Part shown: in pieces, positions 8,410 to 17,083 of the stretch | Numbering within the stretch: the first letter of the stretch is position 1 | How the letters are laid out: every line of letters starts with the position of its first letter | Assembly: GCA_025463515.1 (NCBI GenBank) | Contig: JAODAQ010000054.1 | Coordinates: forward strand, 33,072-97,071 | Source: Rhodoglobus sp. | GTDB lineage: Bacteria; Actinomycetota; Actinomycetes; Actinomycetales; Microbacteriaceae | DNA: 64,000 nt | Direction: 5' to 3' | The notes under the pieces: model-generated | The model's input: the letters and a program-made list of their open reading frames with translations, nothing else | What the model was told of the DNA's origin: nothing | The model's database searches: none | Program-made: the position numbers and the translations under genes

Positions 8410-8613
8410 ATGGCTATTTTGCGCAGACCCAGAACCGGCCGAGTCATCGCGGGAGTGTGTGCAGGGCTCGCCCAGCGCTTCGGATGGAACGCCAACATCG
8501 TGCGCCTGCTGTTCGTGCTCTCGTTCCTGCTCCCCGGCCCGCAGCTGATCTTCTACTTCGTGGCCTGGATCGTCATCCCGAACGAGCTCGAGAGCACTAC
8601 CGCGCTACGTTGA
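8410..8613 (+). CDS. PspC domain protein
   Basis: The 67-residue protein is almost entirely a PspC domain: a basic start (LRRPRTGRVIAGVCAGLAQRFG), the NANIVRLLF linker and one long hydrophobic helix (about 35-57) ending WIVIPNE. PspC-type proteins sit in the inner membrane and take part in envelope-stress responses, often linked to LuxR-type two-component systems. The GGGGTTACCCC palindrome at 8362-8372 lies upstream. Its 3' end overlaps the convergent SPFH gene by 17 bases. Confidence 0.85.
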   Translation: MAILRRPRTGRVIAGVCAGLAQRFGWNANIVRLLFVLSFLLPGPQLIFYFVAWIVIPNELESTTALR

Positions 8614-9586
8614 CCAGCCCGTTGAACCCCTCGGGCACCACCACGAGGTTGCCCGCAGCGGCTAGCTCCTTGAGGGTGTCCAGATAGCGCTGCTGGAGGA
8701 TCGCGTCCGTCAGCGACGCGTTGAGGATCGCGTTGGCGTCGGCTTCCGCCTGCGCCTGCACGACCTTCTGCTGGGCTGACACCTTCGACGCCTCGAGCTT
8801 GGCCTGCTCGGTCTGCACGTTGATCTGCGCCTCCTGGGCGGCGGCGTAGGCGGCGGTCACACTCTCGCCGTAGCGGATCTCCTGCAGCGCGACATCCTCG
8901 ACGATGATGCCGTCGTCCTCCCAGCGGTCCTCGAGCGCTTCGAGGATCGCCTCCTGCACCGCGTTCCGGTCGGTGAGCATGTCGATGGTACTGAACTTGC
9001 CGGGGATCGAGCGGACCACCGAGCGGATGTCGTTGAAGATGAGCCGCGTGCGCAGGTTCTCCTCGTTGAAGTACTGGCTGTAGATGTCGATCACGGCGTC
9101 GGGCTTGAGCGAGTAGCGGATCGCGATGTCGATGTTCGCGGTGACGCCCTCGGAGTCCTGCACGGTGATCTGCGGGCCATCCGGAGCGCCGCCGATGTTG
9201 TCGCCCTCGCCGCTGACCTGCTCGGTCACGAACACGGCGCGCTGGTTGCGCACGTCGAAGGTCACGACGTCGACCCACGGCGCCTTCGGGTGCAGGCCGC
9301 TCGCGGTCTCGTAGCCGACGATGTTGCCGGTCCAGTCGCGCAGCACGTTCGCCTGGCCTACGTCCTGGCGGAAGAACGAGCTGAAGGCGATGAGCACGAC
9401 GCCGAGCACGAACAGCAGCGCCGCGGCCCAGCGGGCGAACCGCGAGATCGTGACATTGCCGCCGGAGCGGAACGCGCTGCCGACGGGAGTCTCGCCTGAG
9501 GCGACCACTCGCCGCTTGGCGTTGGAGCCGGCGACGACGAGCGCGACCACTCCGAGCAGGATGGCGATGATGGCGATGATGAACAT
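8597..9586 (-). CDS. SPFH/prohibitin (band 7) family membrane protein
   Basis: The 329-residue protein has two N-terminal membrane segments (about 2-20 and 52-72), an SPFH domain (about 80-240, with GPQITVQDSEGVTANIDIAI), and an Ala/Gln/Glu-rich coiled coil (about 240-290). SPFH proteins form large membrane-bound rings that organise microdomains and often control proteases. The ATG has TATCCT six bases upstream on its own strand, giving a leaderless promoter that overlaps the promoter of the divergent glycosyltransferase. Confidence 0.85.
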   Translation of the reverse strand: MFIIAIIAILLGVVALVVAGSNAKRRVVASGETPVGSAFRSGGNVTISRFARWAAALLFVLGVVLIAFSSFFRQDVGQANVLRDWTGNIVGYETASGLHPKAPWVDVVTFDVRNQRAVFVTEQVSGEGDNIGGAPDGPQITVQDSEGVTANIDIAIRYSLKPDAVIDIYSQYFNEENLRTRLIFNDIRSVVRSIPGKFSTIDMLTDRNAVQEAILEALEDRWEDDGIIVEDVALQEIRYGESVTAAYAAAQEAQINVQTEQAKLEASKVSAQQKVVQAQAEADANAILNASLTDAILQQRYLDTLKELAAAGNLVVVPEGFNGLVNVAR

Positions 9587-9615
9587 GGCGTCAGGATAGC
9601 GGGTACCGTGTTGGC
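9587..9615. promoter_or_regulatory. Overlapping divergent promoters in a 29-bp gap
   Basis: Only 29 bases separate the two start codons. The gap holds AGGATA (9593-9598, read as TATCCT on the minus strand) and TACCGT (9604-9609, plus strand). Each box is exactly six bases from its start codon. The -35 region of each promoter must therefore lie in or beside the other promoter's initiation region or coding start, so the two genes probably compete for polymerase. Confidence 0.65.
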
Positions 9616-10437
9616 ATGCTCCCGCTGCCGACCGTTTCGATCGTCATCCCCGCATACAACGAGCAGGACACCATCAAAGCCTGTGTCCTCGCGGCTCTCG
9701 ACCAGACGGTCATGCCGTTCGAGATCATCGTTGTCGACAACAAGTCGACGGATTCCACGGCCGCCGTGGTCCGCGCCCTGCAGAGCGCCTACCCCGAGGC
9801 GCCCATCGTCTACCTGCAGCAGAACGAGGTGCAGGGGCTCATCCCGACTCGCAACTTCGGACTCGACAACGCCCGCGGCGACATCATCGGCCGCATCGAC
9901 GCCGACTCGGTGCTCGAGCCCACCTGGGTGGCGGAGGTCATCCGGGCCTTCGACGACCCGAACGTCGCCGCGTGCACCGGGCCGGTCCTGTACTACGACA
10001 TGCCCCTGCGCCGCTTCGGGCACATCGCCGACGACGCGATCCGCCGCGCGATGATCGTGATCACCCGCGACTACCACCTGCTGTTCGGCAGCAACATGGC
10101 ACTGCGCGCGACCGCGTGGCAGGCGATCCGGGATGAGGCCTGCCTCGACCCCGACGACGAGCTGCACGAGGACATCGACCTCTCGATCCACCTGCACGAG
10201 AAGGGGCTGAAGGTCACCTACTCGTCCGAGATGGTGACGGGGATGTCTGCGCGGCGCCTGGACAACAATCCGCGCCAGTACTACAGCTACGTGATGCGGT
10301 TCGAGCGCACGTACAAGAAGCACAAGATCCGCAGTGTGGCGCTGCGGGCCCCCATGGCCGTACTGCTGTCCGCGTATCCGGCCCTCAAGGCAATGCGGCA
10401 GAACGAGCTGCGCAAGGAGGCGAGGGCGGCCGAATGA
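9616..10437 (+). CDS. Family 2 glycosyltransferase
   Basis: The 273-residue protein starts directly with the GT-A fold (VSIVIPAYNEQDTIKACV). It has the DADS metal/nucleotide-sugar motif near residue 94 (GRIDADSVLEP) and a downstream EDIDLSIHLHEKG acidic motif near residue 190. No transmembrane segment is evident, so it would act on the cytoplasmic face. The acceptor is unknown. It is first in a run of three overlapping genes; its stop overlaps the next start in ATGA. Confidence 0.85.
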   Translation: MLPLPTVSIVIPAYNEQDTIKACVLAALDQTVMPFEIIVVDNKSTDSTAAVVRALQSAYPEAPIVYLQQNEVQGLIPTRNFGLDNARGDIIGRIDADSVLEPTWVAEVIRAFDDPNVAACTGPVLYYDMPLRRFGHIADDAIRRAMIVITRDYHLLFGSNMALRATAWQAIRDEACLDPDDELHEDIDLSIHLHEKGLKVTYSSEMVTGMSARRLDNNPRQYYSYVMRFERTYKKHKIRSVALRAPMAVLLSAYPALKAMRQNELRKEARAAE

Positions 10438-10922
10438 CGCGCTCGGTGGCACTCCTGCGCGGCATCAACGTCGGCCCGACGACGAAGGTGCCGATGGCGC
10501 TGCTGCGGGAGCTGTTCGCCGCGGCCGGCGCGACCGACGTGGTGACGCTGCTGAACAGCGGCAACGTGGTGTTCTCGGGCTCGGTGGATGTTCCCGCTCT
10601 GCTCGCGCGCATCCGCGCCGAGACCGGGGTGCAGACGCACCTGCTCATCGTGCCGGGGGAGCAGCTGCGGCGGATCGCCTCGGCCTTTCCCTACGAGGGC
10701 GACGAGTCGCGCCTCGTGGTCGCGTTCATGCCTTCGGTGCCGGCCGTCGAACTTCCGGATGTCGCACCCGAGTTGATCTCGCTCGGCAAGGAGGCTGTGT
10801 ACCAGTCGCTGCCGAACGGAGTCTCGCAGACGAAGCTGAAGCCGGCGTTCTGGAAGCAGTTCCCGCCGGAGACGACCGCCCGCAATCTGCGCACCGTGAA
10901 GAAGCTGGTGGAGCTGCTGTGA
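10434..10922 (+). CDS. DUF1697 family protein
   Basis: The 162-residue protein carries the DUF1697 hallmarks: VALLRGINVG at the N-terminus, LLNSGNVVFSG near residue 40, and the KLKPAFWKQF...ATTARNLRTVKKL region near the C-terminus. The family is small, cytosolic and of unknown function. It overlaps both neighbours by four bases, so it is translationally coupled to them. Confidence 0.85.
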   Translation: MTRSVALLRGINVGPTTKVPMALLRELFAAAGATDVVTLLNSGNVVFSGSVDVPALLARIRAETGVQTHLLIVPGEQLRRIASAFPYEGDESRLVVAFMPSVPAVELPDVAPELISLGKEAVYQSLPNGVSQTKLKPAFWKQFPPETTARNLRTVKKLVELL

Positions 10923-11137
10923 GCGCAGCGCGCTGGAGTTCTCCCGCCACCCTCGTCATCGCCGCGATAGAGCTCGCGGTGAGCGCGTGCTTCGCGGTGC
11001 TGGCCGTAGTTCTCTTCGTCCGAGGCGACCTTCTGGGCCTGTTCATCCTCGTCCTCGCAGCAATGGCCGGCATACCGGGAGCTCTGCGCATCCACGTCTT
11101 CCTGAAGGTGCGCGCCGCGCCCATGGCGCCCGACTAG
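10919..11137 (+). CDS. Small two-helix membrane protein
   Basis: The 72-residue protein starts at a GTG that overlaps the DUF1697 stop codon. It has two hydrophobic helices (about 10-32 and 37-55) and a short basic tail. No family is recognised. Its only functional hint is coupling to the glycosyltransferase and DUF1697 genes. Confidence 0.65.
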   Translation: MSAARWSSPATLVIAAIELAVSACFAVLAVVLFVRGDLLGLFILVLAAMAGIPGALRIHVFLKVRAAPMAPD

Positions 11138-11265
11138 GCGGCTCGCGCGTCCAGGCTAGATTCCGGAAGTCGTTGTGCCTCCTCCACAAACCCGGGTCCC
11201 GCCCGCTGTCCCGAGACTCGATCGACCGGGCGGCCAATGTCGGCGGCGGATGATCTAATACAGGT

Positions 11266-12471
11266 ATGCCGCATCTCCTCGACCCCGCCAACGCCGACGT
11301 GCGCGTCGAGTTTGGCATGGCCGAGGCCGAGGTGGCCCTCCACGCGCAGTGGCGGGCGGCGGCCGCCACATTTCGGGCGATCGAGAAGGTCATGCGCGAG
11401 GCAGCGCTTCATCCCGTGCTCTTCGCCCCAGCCGGTCGGATGAGTGCCCGCGACACTCTGGAGTATGCCCAGCGCGCCGCGGCGGCCGACCTCGCCGTGC
11501 GGCTCAATATGGCCGAGGGCACCGTCCGGTCGCAGGCTGACATCGCCGCGAAGCTGCGCACGCGCCTTCCGGGCCTTTGGGCCGCGTTCGGCGACGGCGA
11601 GCTCTCAACGCAGAACGCCCGCGAGGCAGCGGCTCTCGTCTCCGACCTTCCCGAGGTGCACTGGGCGGCTTTCGATCTCGCGATCGCCGAGCCCGCTCAA
11701 CAACTGTCGCCGCCGCGGTTTCGCGTGCGGGCGCGGGCGCTGCGCGACAAGCTCCTCATCCAGACCGCCGTCGAGCGGCACGAGCGCGGGCTGCTCGAGC
11801 GCGGCGTGTGGTCGGAGCACGACCGCGACGGCATGGGATGGATGAGTGCCCGCCTTTCCTCTGAGCAGATCGTCCTTGCCGAGGCCCACATCGACGCGCT
11901 GGCGTTCGAGCTGCACAAGTCAGACGAGGAGAGCCGCACCATGCAGCAGCTCCGCGCCGACGTCGTCGCCAACCTGCTCACCGGGCGCGAGACGGGCGCG
12001 GCACGGGTCGCGGTGGCTCTGACCGTGCCGGTATTGACCCTGCTTGGCGAGACGGATGACCCCGCCGTCCTCGAAGGGGTCGGTCCGATCGACCTCGAGA
12101 CCGCACGCGCGCTGTGCGCCACCGCCCCGTCTTTCACCCGGTTGCTGACCGATCCGATCCGCAACACCGTCCTCGCCATGGATCCGCAGCAGTACCGGCC
12201 CAGCCTGGCGCTCAAGCGCTGGCTCGAGCACCGGGATGTGACCTGCACGTTCCCCGGCTGCGGCCGCCGCGCGGCCAGCTGCGACCTCGATCACGTGACG
12301 GCCTGGGCGGAGGGCGGCACCACCACCGCCGACAATCTCGCGCACCTCTGCCGCAAGCACCACACCATGAAGCACAGCACCCGATGGCGGGTGGAGAAGC
12401 CGCCCGGCCGAACCTCGGTGTGGACCAGCCCTACTGGGTTCGTACGAACGTCCGATCCGCCGCCGTTCTGA
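11266..12471 (+). CDS. DUF222/HNH endonuclease-signature protein (13E12-type)
   Basis: The 401-residue protein has a long alpha-helical DUF222 region (about 10-300) and a C-terminal HNH-type zinc motif: CTFPGCGRR near residue 325, the catalytic-type DLDHVTAW, then N and H in ADNLAHLCRKHHTMKH. Such proteins are multi-copy in actinobacteria and their substrate is not settled; mobile-element association is suspected but not shown here. No TANNNT box at 6-7 bases is seen, and only a weak AGG precedes the ATG. Confidence 0.85.
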   Translation: MPHLLDPANADVRVEFGMAEAEVALHAQWRAAAATFRAIEKVMREAALHPVLFAPAGRMSARDTLEYAQRAAAADLAVRLNMAEGTVRSQADIAAKLRTRLPGLWAAFGDGELSTQNAREAAALVSDLPEVHWAAFDLAIAEPAQQLSPPRFRVRARALRDKLLIQTAVERHERGLLERGVWSEHDRDGMGWMSARLSSEQIVLAEAHIDALAFELHKSDEESRTMQQLRADVVANLLTGRETGAARVAVALTVPVLTLLGETDDPAVLEGVGPIDLETARALCATAPSFTRLLTDPIRNTVLAMDPQQYRPSLALKRWLEHRDVTCTFPGCGRRAASCDLDHVTAWAEGGTTTADNLAHLCRKHHTMKHSTRWRVEKPPGRTSVWTSPTGFVRTSDPPPF

Positions 12472-12495
12472 CAGCGACTGAGGACGAACTCTCCG

Positions 12496-13056
12496 CTAGA
12501 ACTTGCGCGTGAACGGCAGCGGCTTCCGCATCCGGATCAGGAGCAGCAGCGGCACGAGCACGTACGGCAGGTTGAACGCCAGGAACTTCGCCGGGTTCTG
12601 GGTCTGGAACTCCGGCTCGCCGAAGAACTCCACGCCGAACACGATGATGCCGGTGATGCCCGCGATCATCGTCGCGTAGATGGTGGCCGGGAACTGGATC
12701 CAGTTGCGGCCGCGGATGAGCGCGTACACCAGGAAGAAGTAGAACGGCATGTAGACGAAGGCCGAGAGGCCGGTCACGATCCGCATCCAGGTCGGCGGGT
12801 GCATGAAGAGCGGGTCGGCGTCGTGCGCGTACCAGTAGTTCGAGTTCGCGAAGAAGTTCGACGACGGCTCCGTGAAGTCCACGCCGATCGTCGGCAGCAG
12901 GTCGCTGATGAAGCAGGTGATGATGAAGATCGAGAAGAAGACGGCGAAGACGATGTCGATGGGCCGCTTGCGAAGAGGCAGATTGTCCGGATGCACGGTC
13001 GATAGGCTATCGCGCCAGCTGAGGCAGCACGTCCCGGCGTGGGAGAAGCCGTCCAT
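12496..13056 (-). CDS. EXPERA-domain (emopamil-binding-like) membrane protein
   Basis: From the ATG at 13056 the protein has 186 residues; from the GTG at 12996 it has 166. It contains four membrane helices with the EXPERA pattern: an acidic site after helix 1 (DLLPTIGVDF), HPPTWMRIVTGLSAFVYMPFYFF, and polar/acidic residues in later helices (FGVEFFGEP). Eukaryotic relatives are sterol isomerases and receptors; bacterial roles are unknown. Both starts have a leaderless-type box: TAGGGT six bases from 13056 and TAGCCT seven bases from 12996. The shorter form fits family length better. Confidence 0.7.
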   Translation of the reverse strand: MDGFSHAGTCCLSWRDSLSTVHPDNLPLRKRPIDIVFAVFFSIFIITCFISDLLPTIGVDFTEPSSNFFANSNYWYAHDADPLFMHPPTWMRIVTGLSAFVYMPFYFFLVYALIRGRNWIQFPATIYATMIAGITGIIVFGVEFFGEPEFQTQNPAKFLAFNLPYVLVPLLLLIRMRKPLPFTRKF

Positions 13057-13088
13057 GGTTCGACCCTACGAGCCCTAGACTGGTGCCG

Positions 13089-13180
13089 AACACGGGAGTC
13101 CGGTGAGCCGGGCTGAGAGGAAGCTTCTCCAAGCTTCGACCGTCGAACCTGATCTGGATCATGCCAGCGCAGGGAGGCAT
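13089..13180 (+). promoter_or_regulatory. TPP riboswitch (THI element)
   Basis: The conserved TPP-aptamer blocks are present in order: GGGAGTCCGGTGAGCCGGG with CTGAGAGGA, an extra P3-type hairpin (AAGCTT-CTCC-AAGCTT, 13121-13136), then GAACCTGATCTGGATCATGCCAGCG with CAGGGAGGC near the end. It lies directly upstream of the thiamine importer genes. Thiamine pyrophosphate binding would lower their expression, probably by masking the ribosome site of the TTG-initiated first gene. Confidence 0.95.
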
Positions 13181-13219
13181 TCTCGAAACCCGTGCCGTTT
13201 CCTAGTGGAAGGCACGTCC

Positions 13220-14254
13220 TTGAAGTACGCAATCATCGCGGGGGCACTCGTCCTCGTCCTCGCCGGGTGCAGCGCGCCCAGCACAGACACCAAGCCCCTC
13301 GTGCTCGTCACGCACGACTCGTTCGCGCTGAGCGAGGGCATCCTCGAGCAGTTCACCGAGCAGACCGGCCTCGAAGTGCAGGTGCAGTCGTCTGGGGATG
13401 CCGGCCAGCTCGTGAACACGCTCGTCCTGACGAAGGACTCGCCGCTCGGCGACGTCGTGTTCGGCATCGACAACACCTTTGCGAGCCGCGCCGTGGAGAA
13501 CGGCGTGCTCGCCGACTACTCGTCGAAGGACCTGACGAGCGCGGAGGACCAGTACCTCCTGCCGGAGGGCCAGGGCCGCGAGCAGCTCACCCCGATCGAC
13601 AACGGCGACGTGTGCGTGAACGTCGACCACGAGTGGTTCGCCGAGAAGGGCATCGCCGAGCCGACCTCGCTCGACGACCTCATCAAGCCCGAGTACAAAG
13701 ACCTCTTCGTGACAGAGGCCGCCAACTCGAGCTCGCCCGGCCTTGCGTTCCTGCTCGCCACGATCGCCAAGTACGGCGATGACGGCTGGCAGGACTACTG
13801 GACCAAGCTCATGGCCAACGGCACCAAGGTCGACGCAGGCTGGAGCGACGCGTACTACGTCGACTTCTCCGGTCCGTCGAGCGAGGGCGACCGGCCCATC
13901 GTCGTCTCCTACGCGTCATCCCCGCCGTTCGAGGTGCCCGAAGGGGCAACTGTGGCTCCGACGGGCGCTCTGCTCGACACGTGCTTCCGCCAGACGGAGT
14001 ACGCCGGCGTGATCGCCGGGACGAAGAACCAGGCCGGCGCGCAGAAGCTCGTCGACTTCCTGTTCTCCACGACCGTGCAGAACGACATCCCGGAGACCAT
14101 GTACGTCTACCCGGTGAACGCGAAGGCGACCCTGCCCGAGTCGTTCACCAAGTTCGCCAAGATCGCGGAGGACCCCTTCGTGGTGAGCCCCGGCGATATC
14201 GACAAGAACCGTGAGACCTGGCTCTCCCAGTGGGCAGCAATAGCGACCCCGTGA
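13220..14254 (+). CDS. Thiamine ABC transporter substrate-binding lipoprotein
   Basis: The 344-residue protein begins with a lipoprotein signal (hydrophobic stretch then LAGC, Cys at about residue 16), so it is anchored outside the membrane. The mature part matches thiamine-binding ThiB/TbpA proteins (LVTHDSFALSEGILEQF, then GDVVFGIDNTFASRA). I chose TTG 13220 because GGAAGG lies about eight bases upstream and the signal peptide begins there; the open frame further upstream is riboswitch. Its stop overlaps the permease start (GTGA). Confidence 0.9.
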   Translation: MKYAIIAGALVLVLAGCSAPSTDTKPLVLVTHDSFALSEGILEQFTEQTGLEVQVQSSGDAGQLVNTLVLTKDSPLGDVVFGIDNTFASRAVENGVLADYSSKDLTSAEDQYLLPEGQGREQLTPIDNGDVCVNVDHEWFAEKGIAEPTSLDDLIKPEYKDLFVTEAANSSSPGLAFLLATIAKYGDDGWQDYWTKLMANGTKVDAGWSDAYYVDFSGPSSEGDRPIVVSYASSPPFEVPEGATVAPTGALLDTCFRQTEYAGVIAGTKNQAGAQKLVDFLFSTTVQNDIPETMYVYPVNAKATLPESFTKFAKIAEDPFVVSPGDIDKNRETWLSQWAAIATP

Positions 14255-15864
14255 CCCGCATCCGCACGTCGCCGGGCACCGTCATTGCGACGGTGCTCGG
14301 CGTCGGCGTGCCTGTCGCGTTCCTCGCGGTGTTCTTCGCGTGGCCTGTTGCCGCGATGATCGGCCGCGGCTTCGCTGACGGGCTCGGCGGCTTCGGCGAG
14401 GTGTTCTCCCGGCCGCGCACGATCCGACTCGTGGGCCTCACGCTCGGCCAGGCCGCGCTCGCGTCCGTGGTCTGCGTCATGCTCGGGCTTCCCGTGGCGC
14501 ACGTGCTCTACCGGCTGCGGTTCCGCGGTCGGGCGATCGTGCGCGCGCTCGTGATCCTGCCGTTCGTGCTGCCCACGGTGGTCGTCGGCGTCGCCTTCCG
14601 CACCCTGCTGCGCGACACGCCCCTCGACGGCACCTTTGCCGCGATCATGATGGCGCTCGTGTTCTTCAACATCGCAGTGGTGGTGCGCACGGTCGGCAGC
14701 GCGTGGGAGGGGCTGGATCCGCGCCAAGAGGATGCCGCCCGAGTGCTCGGGGCGAGCCCGGCCCGCGTGTTCTTCACGATCACGCTGCCGCGGCTCGGTC
14801 CGTCAATCGCGGCCGCGGCATCCATCGTCTTCCTGTTCTGCGCCACCGCGTTCGGCGTGGTCCTCGTGCTCGGCGGCACGAAGTTCGGCACCATCGAGAC
14901 CGAGATCTACCTGCTCACCACGCAGTTCCTCGACCTGCGCGCGGCAAGCGTGCTGAGCGTCACCCAGCTCGTGATCGTGGTCGCCCTCCTCGCGGTCGTG
15001 GGCCGCGTGCGGGGCAGCACCCAGCGCCGCGTCGCCGCCGCGCGGAAGCCCAGGCGCACGGATGCCGCCGCCATCGTCGCCGCGATCCTCGTGACCGCGG
15101 CTCTGGCGATCCCGGTGCTGTCACTCGTCGAGCGCTCACTGCGCACGTCAACGGGCTACGGACTCGCCAACTACGCCCTCCTCTCGGGCACCGGCACGCG
15201 CAACGCCCTCGTCGTGCCGGTCTGGGTCGCCCTCGGCAACTCACTCACGACGGCGGTGCAGGCAACGCTGATCGCCGTGATCATCGGGGTCGTCGCGAGC
15301 CTCGTGCTGAGCCGCAGCCCGCGCAGCCCGCTCGCCCGTCGAGCGCTCGCCGCGTTCGACGGCGCCCTGCTGCTGCCGCTGGGGGTCTCCGCGGTCACTG
15401 TCGGCTTTGGCTTCCTCATCACCCTCAACCAGCCGCCGCTCGACCTGCGATCGTCGCCGATCCTCGTGCCGATCGCGCAGGCGCTCGTCGCGCTGCCGCT
15501 CGTCGTGCGGACCGTGCTGCCGGTACTGCGGTCGATCGACCCGCGGCTGCGGGAGTCCGCCGCCGTGCTCGGCGCGGCGCCGTGGCGGGTGCTGCGGGAC
15601 GTGGACCTGAGCATCGTCGCGCGGCCGGTGCTCGCGGCATCCGGCTTCGCCTTCGCTGTTGCCCTGGGCGAGTTCGGCGCGACGAGCTTCCTTGCCCGCC
15701 CCGACCGGCCGACGCTGCCGGTGGTGATCGTGCGGCTGATCGGGCTGCCCGGCGGCGACAACCTCGGCATGGCGATTGCGGCATCCGTCGTGCTCGCGGG
15801 AGTGACGGTCGCCGCGATCGCGCTGGTCGAGCGGCTGCGCGTCGATACGGTGGGAGCATTCTGA
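14251..15864 (+). CDS. Thiamine ABC transporter permease (ThiP-like, two fused permease domains)
   Basis: The 537-residue membrane protein has about twelve helices, as expected for two fused binding-protein-dependent permease domains. Each half has an EAA-type loop that docks the ATPase: GASPARVFFTITLPRLGP near residue 175 and GAAPWRVLRDVDLSI near residue 450. It would pass thiamine through the membrane between the binding lipoprotein and the ATPase encoded on either side. The GTG start overlaps the upstream stop, and the end overlaps the ATPase start. Confidence 0.9.
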   Translation: MTRIRTSPGTVIATVLGVGVPVAFLAVFFAWPVAAMIGRGFADGLGGFGEVFSRPRTIRLVGLTLGQAALASVVCVMLGLPVAHVLYRLRFRGRAIVRALVILPFVLPTVVVGVAFRTLLRDTPLDGTFAAIMMALVFFNIAVVVRTVGSAWEGLDPRQEDAARVLGASPARVFFTITLPRLGPSIAAAASIVFLFCATAFGVVLVLGGTKFGTIETEIYLLTTQFLDLRAASVLSVTQLVIVVALLAVVGRVRGSTQRRVAAARKPRRTDAAAIVAAILVTAALAIPVLSLVERSLRTSTGYGLANYALLSGTGTRNALVVPVWVALGNSLTTAVQATLIAVIIGVVASLVLSRSPRSPLARRALAAFDGALLLPLGVSAVTVGFGFLITLNQPPLDLRSSPILVPIAQALVALPLVVRTVLPVLRSIDPRLRESAAVLGAAPWRVLRDVDLSIVARPVLAASGFAFAVALGEFGATSFLARPDRPTLPVVIVRLIGLPGGDNLGMAIAASVVLAGVTVAAIALVERLRVDTVGAF

Positions 15865-16601
15865 TGACATTGGACGCCGAACACCTGACGGTCTCGTACC
15901 TGCGCGAGAAGGGGCGGAGCGCGCTCGCGATCGACGACGTCTCGCTCAGCCTCGACGCCGGCCAGGTGCTCGCGGTACTCGGGCCGTCGGGCAGCGGCAA
16001 GTCCACGCTGCTGCGCGCGATCGCGGGCCTCGAGGTGCTCGACAGCACTGTCACGGGCACCGGCCGCGTGCTGTGGGAGGGCGTCGACATCACCGCGATG
16101 CCCGTGCACAAGCGCGGCTTCGCCCTCATGTTCCAAGACGGCCAGCTGTTCGCCCATCGCTCGGTGGCCTCGAACGTCGCCTACGCCCTTCAGATCGCCC
16201 GGATGCCCCAGCTCGAGCAGCGCGACCGGGTCGCCGAGCTGCTCGCTCTCGTCGGCCTCGAGGGGTTCGGCGACCGGCGGGTCACTGAGCTCTCCGGCGG
16301 GGAGCAGCAGCGCGTCGCACTCGCCCGCGCGCTCGCCGCGCGCCCGCGGCTGCTGCTGCTCGACGAGCCGCTCAGCTCGCTCGACCGGGAGCTGCGCGAG
16401 CGCCTCGGGCGCGACCTGCGGCGCATCCTCGTCGAGACCGGGACCACCGCGCTCTTCGTCACGCACGACCAGGGCGAGGCCGTGCTCGTGGCCGACCGCA
16501 TCGCGATCATGATGGACTCCCACCTCGTGCAGATCGGCTCGGCGGCCGAGGTGCTCGAGGCCCCCGCGACGCCCGAGGTCGAGCGGTTCCTGGGCCGATG
16601 A
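15864..16601 (+). CDS. Thiamine ABC transporter ATP-binding protein
   Basis: The 245-residue ABC ATPase has all core motifs: Walker A GPSGSGKST near residue 38, a Q-loop in LMFQDGQLF, signature LSGGEQQRVAL near residue 140, Walker B LLLLDEPLSSLD, and the switch histidine in VTHDQGEA. It energises the permease encoded upstream. The ATG shares its A with the permease TGA stop. The substrate assignment rests on the riboswitch and binding protein. Confidence 0.9.
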   Translation: MTLDAEHLTVSYLREKGRSALAIDDVSLSLDAGQVLAVLGPSGSGKSTLLRAIAGLEVLDSTVTGTGRVLWEGVDITAMPVHKRGFALMFQDGQLFAHRSVASNVAYALQIARMPQLEQRDRVAELLALVGLEGFGDRRVTELSGGEQQRVALARALAARPRLLLLDEPLSSLDRELRERLGRDLRRILVETGTTALFVTHDQGEAVLVADRIAIMMDSHLVQIGSAAEVLEAPATPEVERFLGR

Positions 16602-17083
16602 TCATCCTGATCGACGGCCGGTCGGGCTCAGGCAAGACAGAGCTCGCGACCCTGCTCGCCGCGAGGCTCGGCGCGCAGGTCGTGCGGCTCGATGACGTCT
16701 ACCCGGGGTGGGACGGGCTGGATGCCGGCAGCGCGGCGGTGCCGGGCATCCTGTCGTCCGGCCGCTGGCAGCGGTGGGACTGGGCCACGTCGCAGCCCGC
16801 GGAATGGCACTCGGTCGACCCCGATCGGGCGCTGATCGTGGAGGGGGTCGGCGCGATCACCCGTGCCTCGCTGCCGCTCGCCGACCACGCGCTGTGGGTC
16901 GAGCTCGACGGCGAGACGCGCAAGGAGCGCGCGCTCGCGCGAGACGAGTACTTCGCGGCGCACTGGGACGAGTGGGCCGCGCAGGAAGCCCGTCTCATCG
17001 CGCGGGAGGACCCGCGGTCACTTGCCGACTCCGTCGTGGACGGGCGCGCGGTCGAGGCGTTCTCCTTAGAGTGGACACCATGA
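16598..17083 (+). CDS. P-loop kinase-like protein (uridine kinase-type fold)
   Basis: The 161-residue protein has a Walker A motif at the very N-terminus (DGRSGSGKTEL, residues 6-16) and an LDDVYPGWDGLD segment near residue 35, as in uridine/pantothenate kinase-like phosphotransferases. Later comes LIVEGVGAI near residue 85, at the Walker B position. It overlaps the thiamine ATPase gene by four bases and so belongs to the riboswitch operon. A role in phosphorylating thiamine or a precursor is possible from context alone; it is not homologous to ThiN or ThiK in any way I can see. Confidence 0.7.
   Translation: MIILIDGRSGSGKTELATLLAARLGAQVVRLDDVYPGWDGLDAGSAAVPGILSSGRWQRWDWATSQPAEWHSVDPDRALIVEGVGAITRASLPLADHALWVELDGETRKERALARDEYFAAHWDEWAAQEARLIAREDPRSLADSVVDGRAVEAFSLEWTP

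Noticed and set aside
11266..12471. DUF222/HNH gene as evidence of an integrated mobile element
   Set aside because: The family is common in chromosomes of this group, and no integrase, terminal repeats or attachment-site duplication at the tRNA genes was seen.
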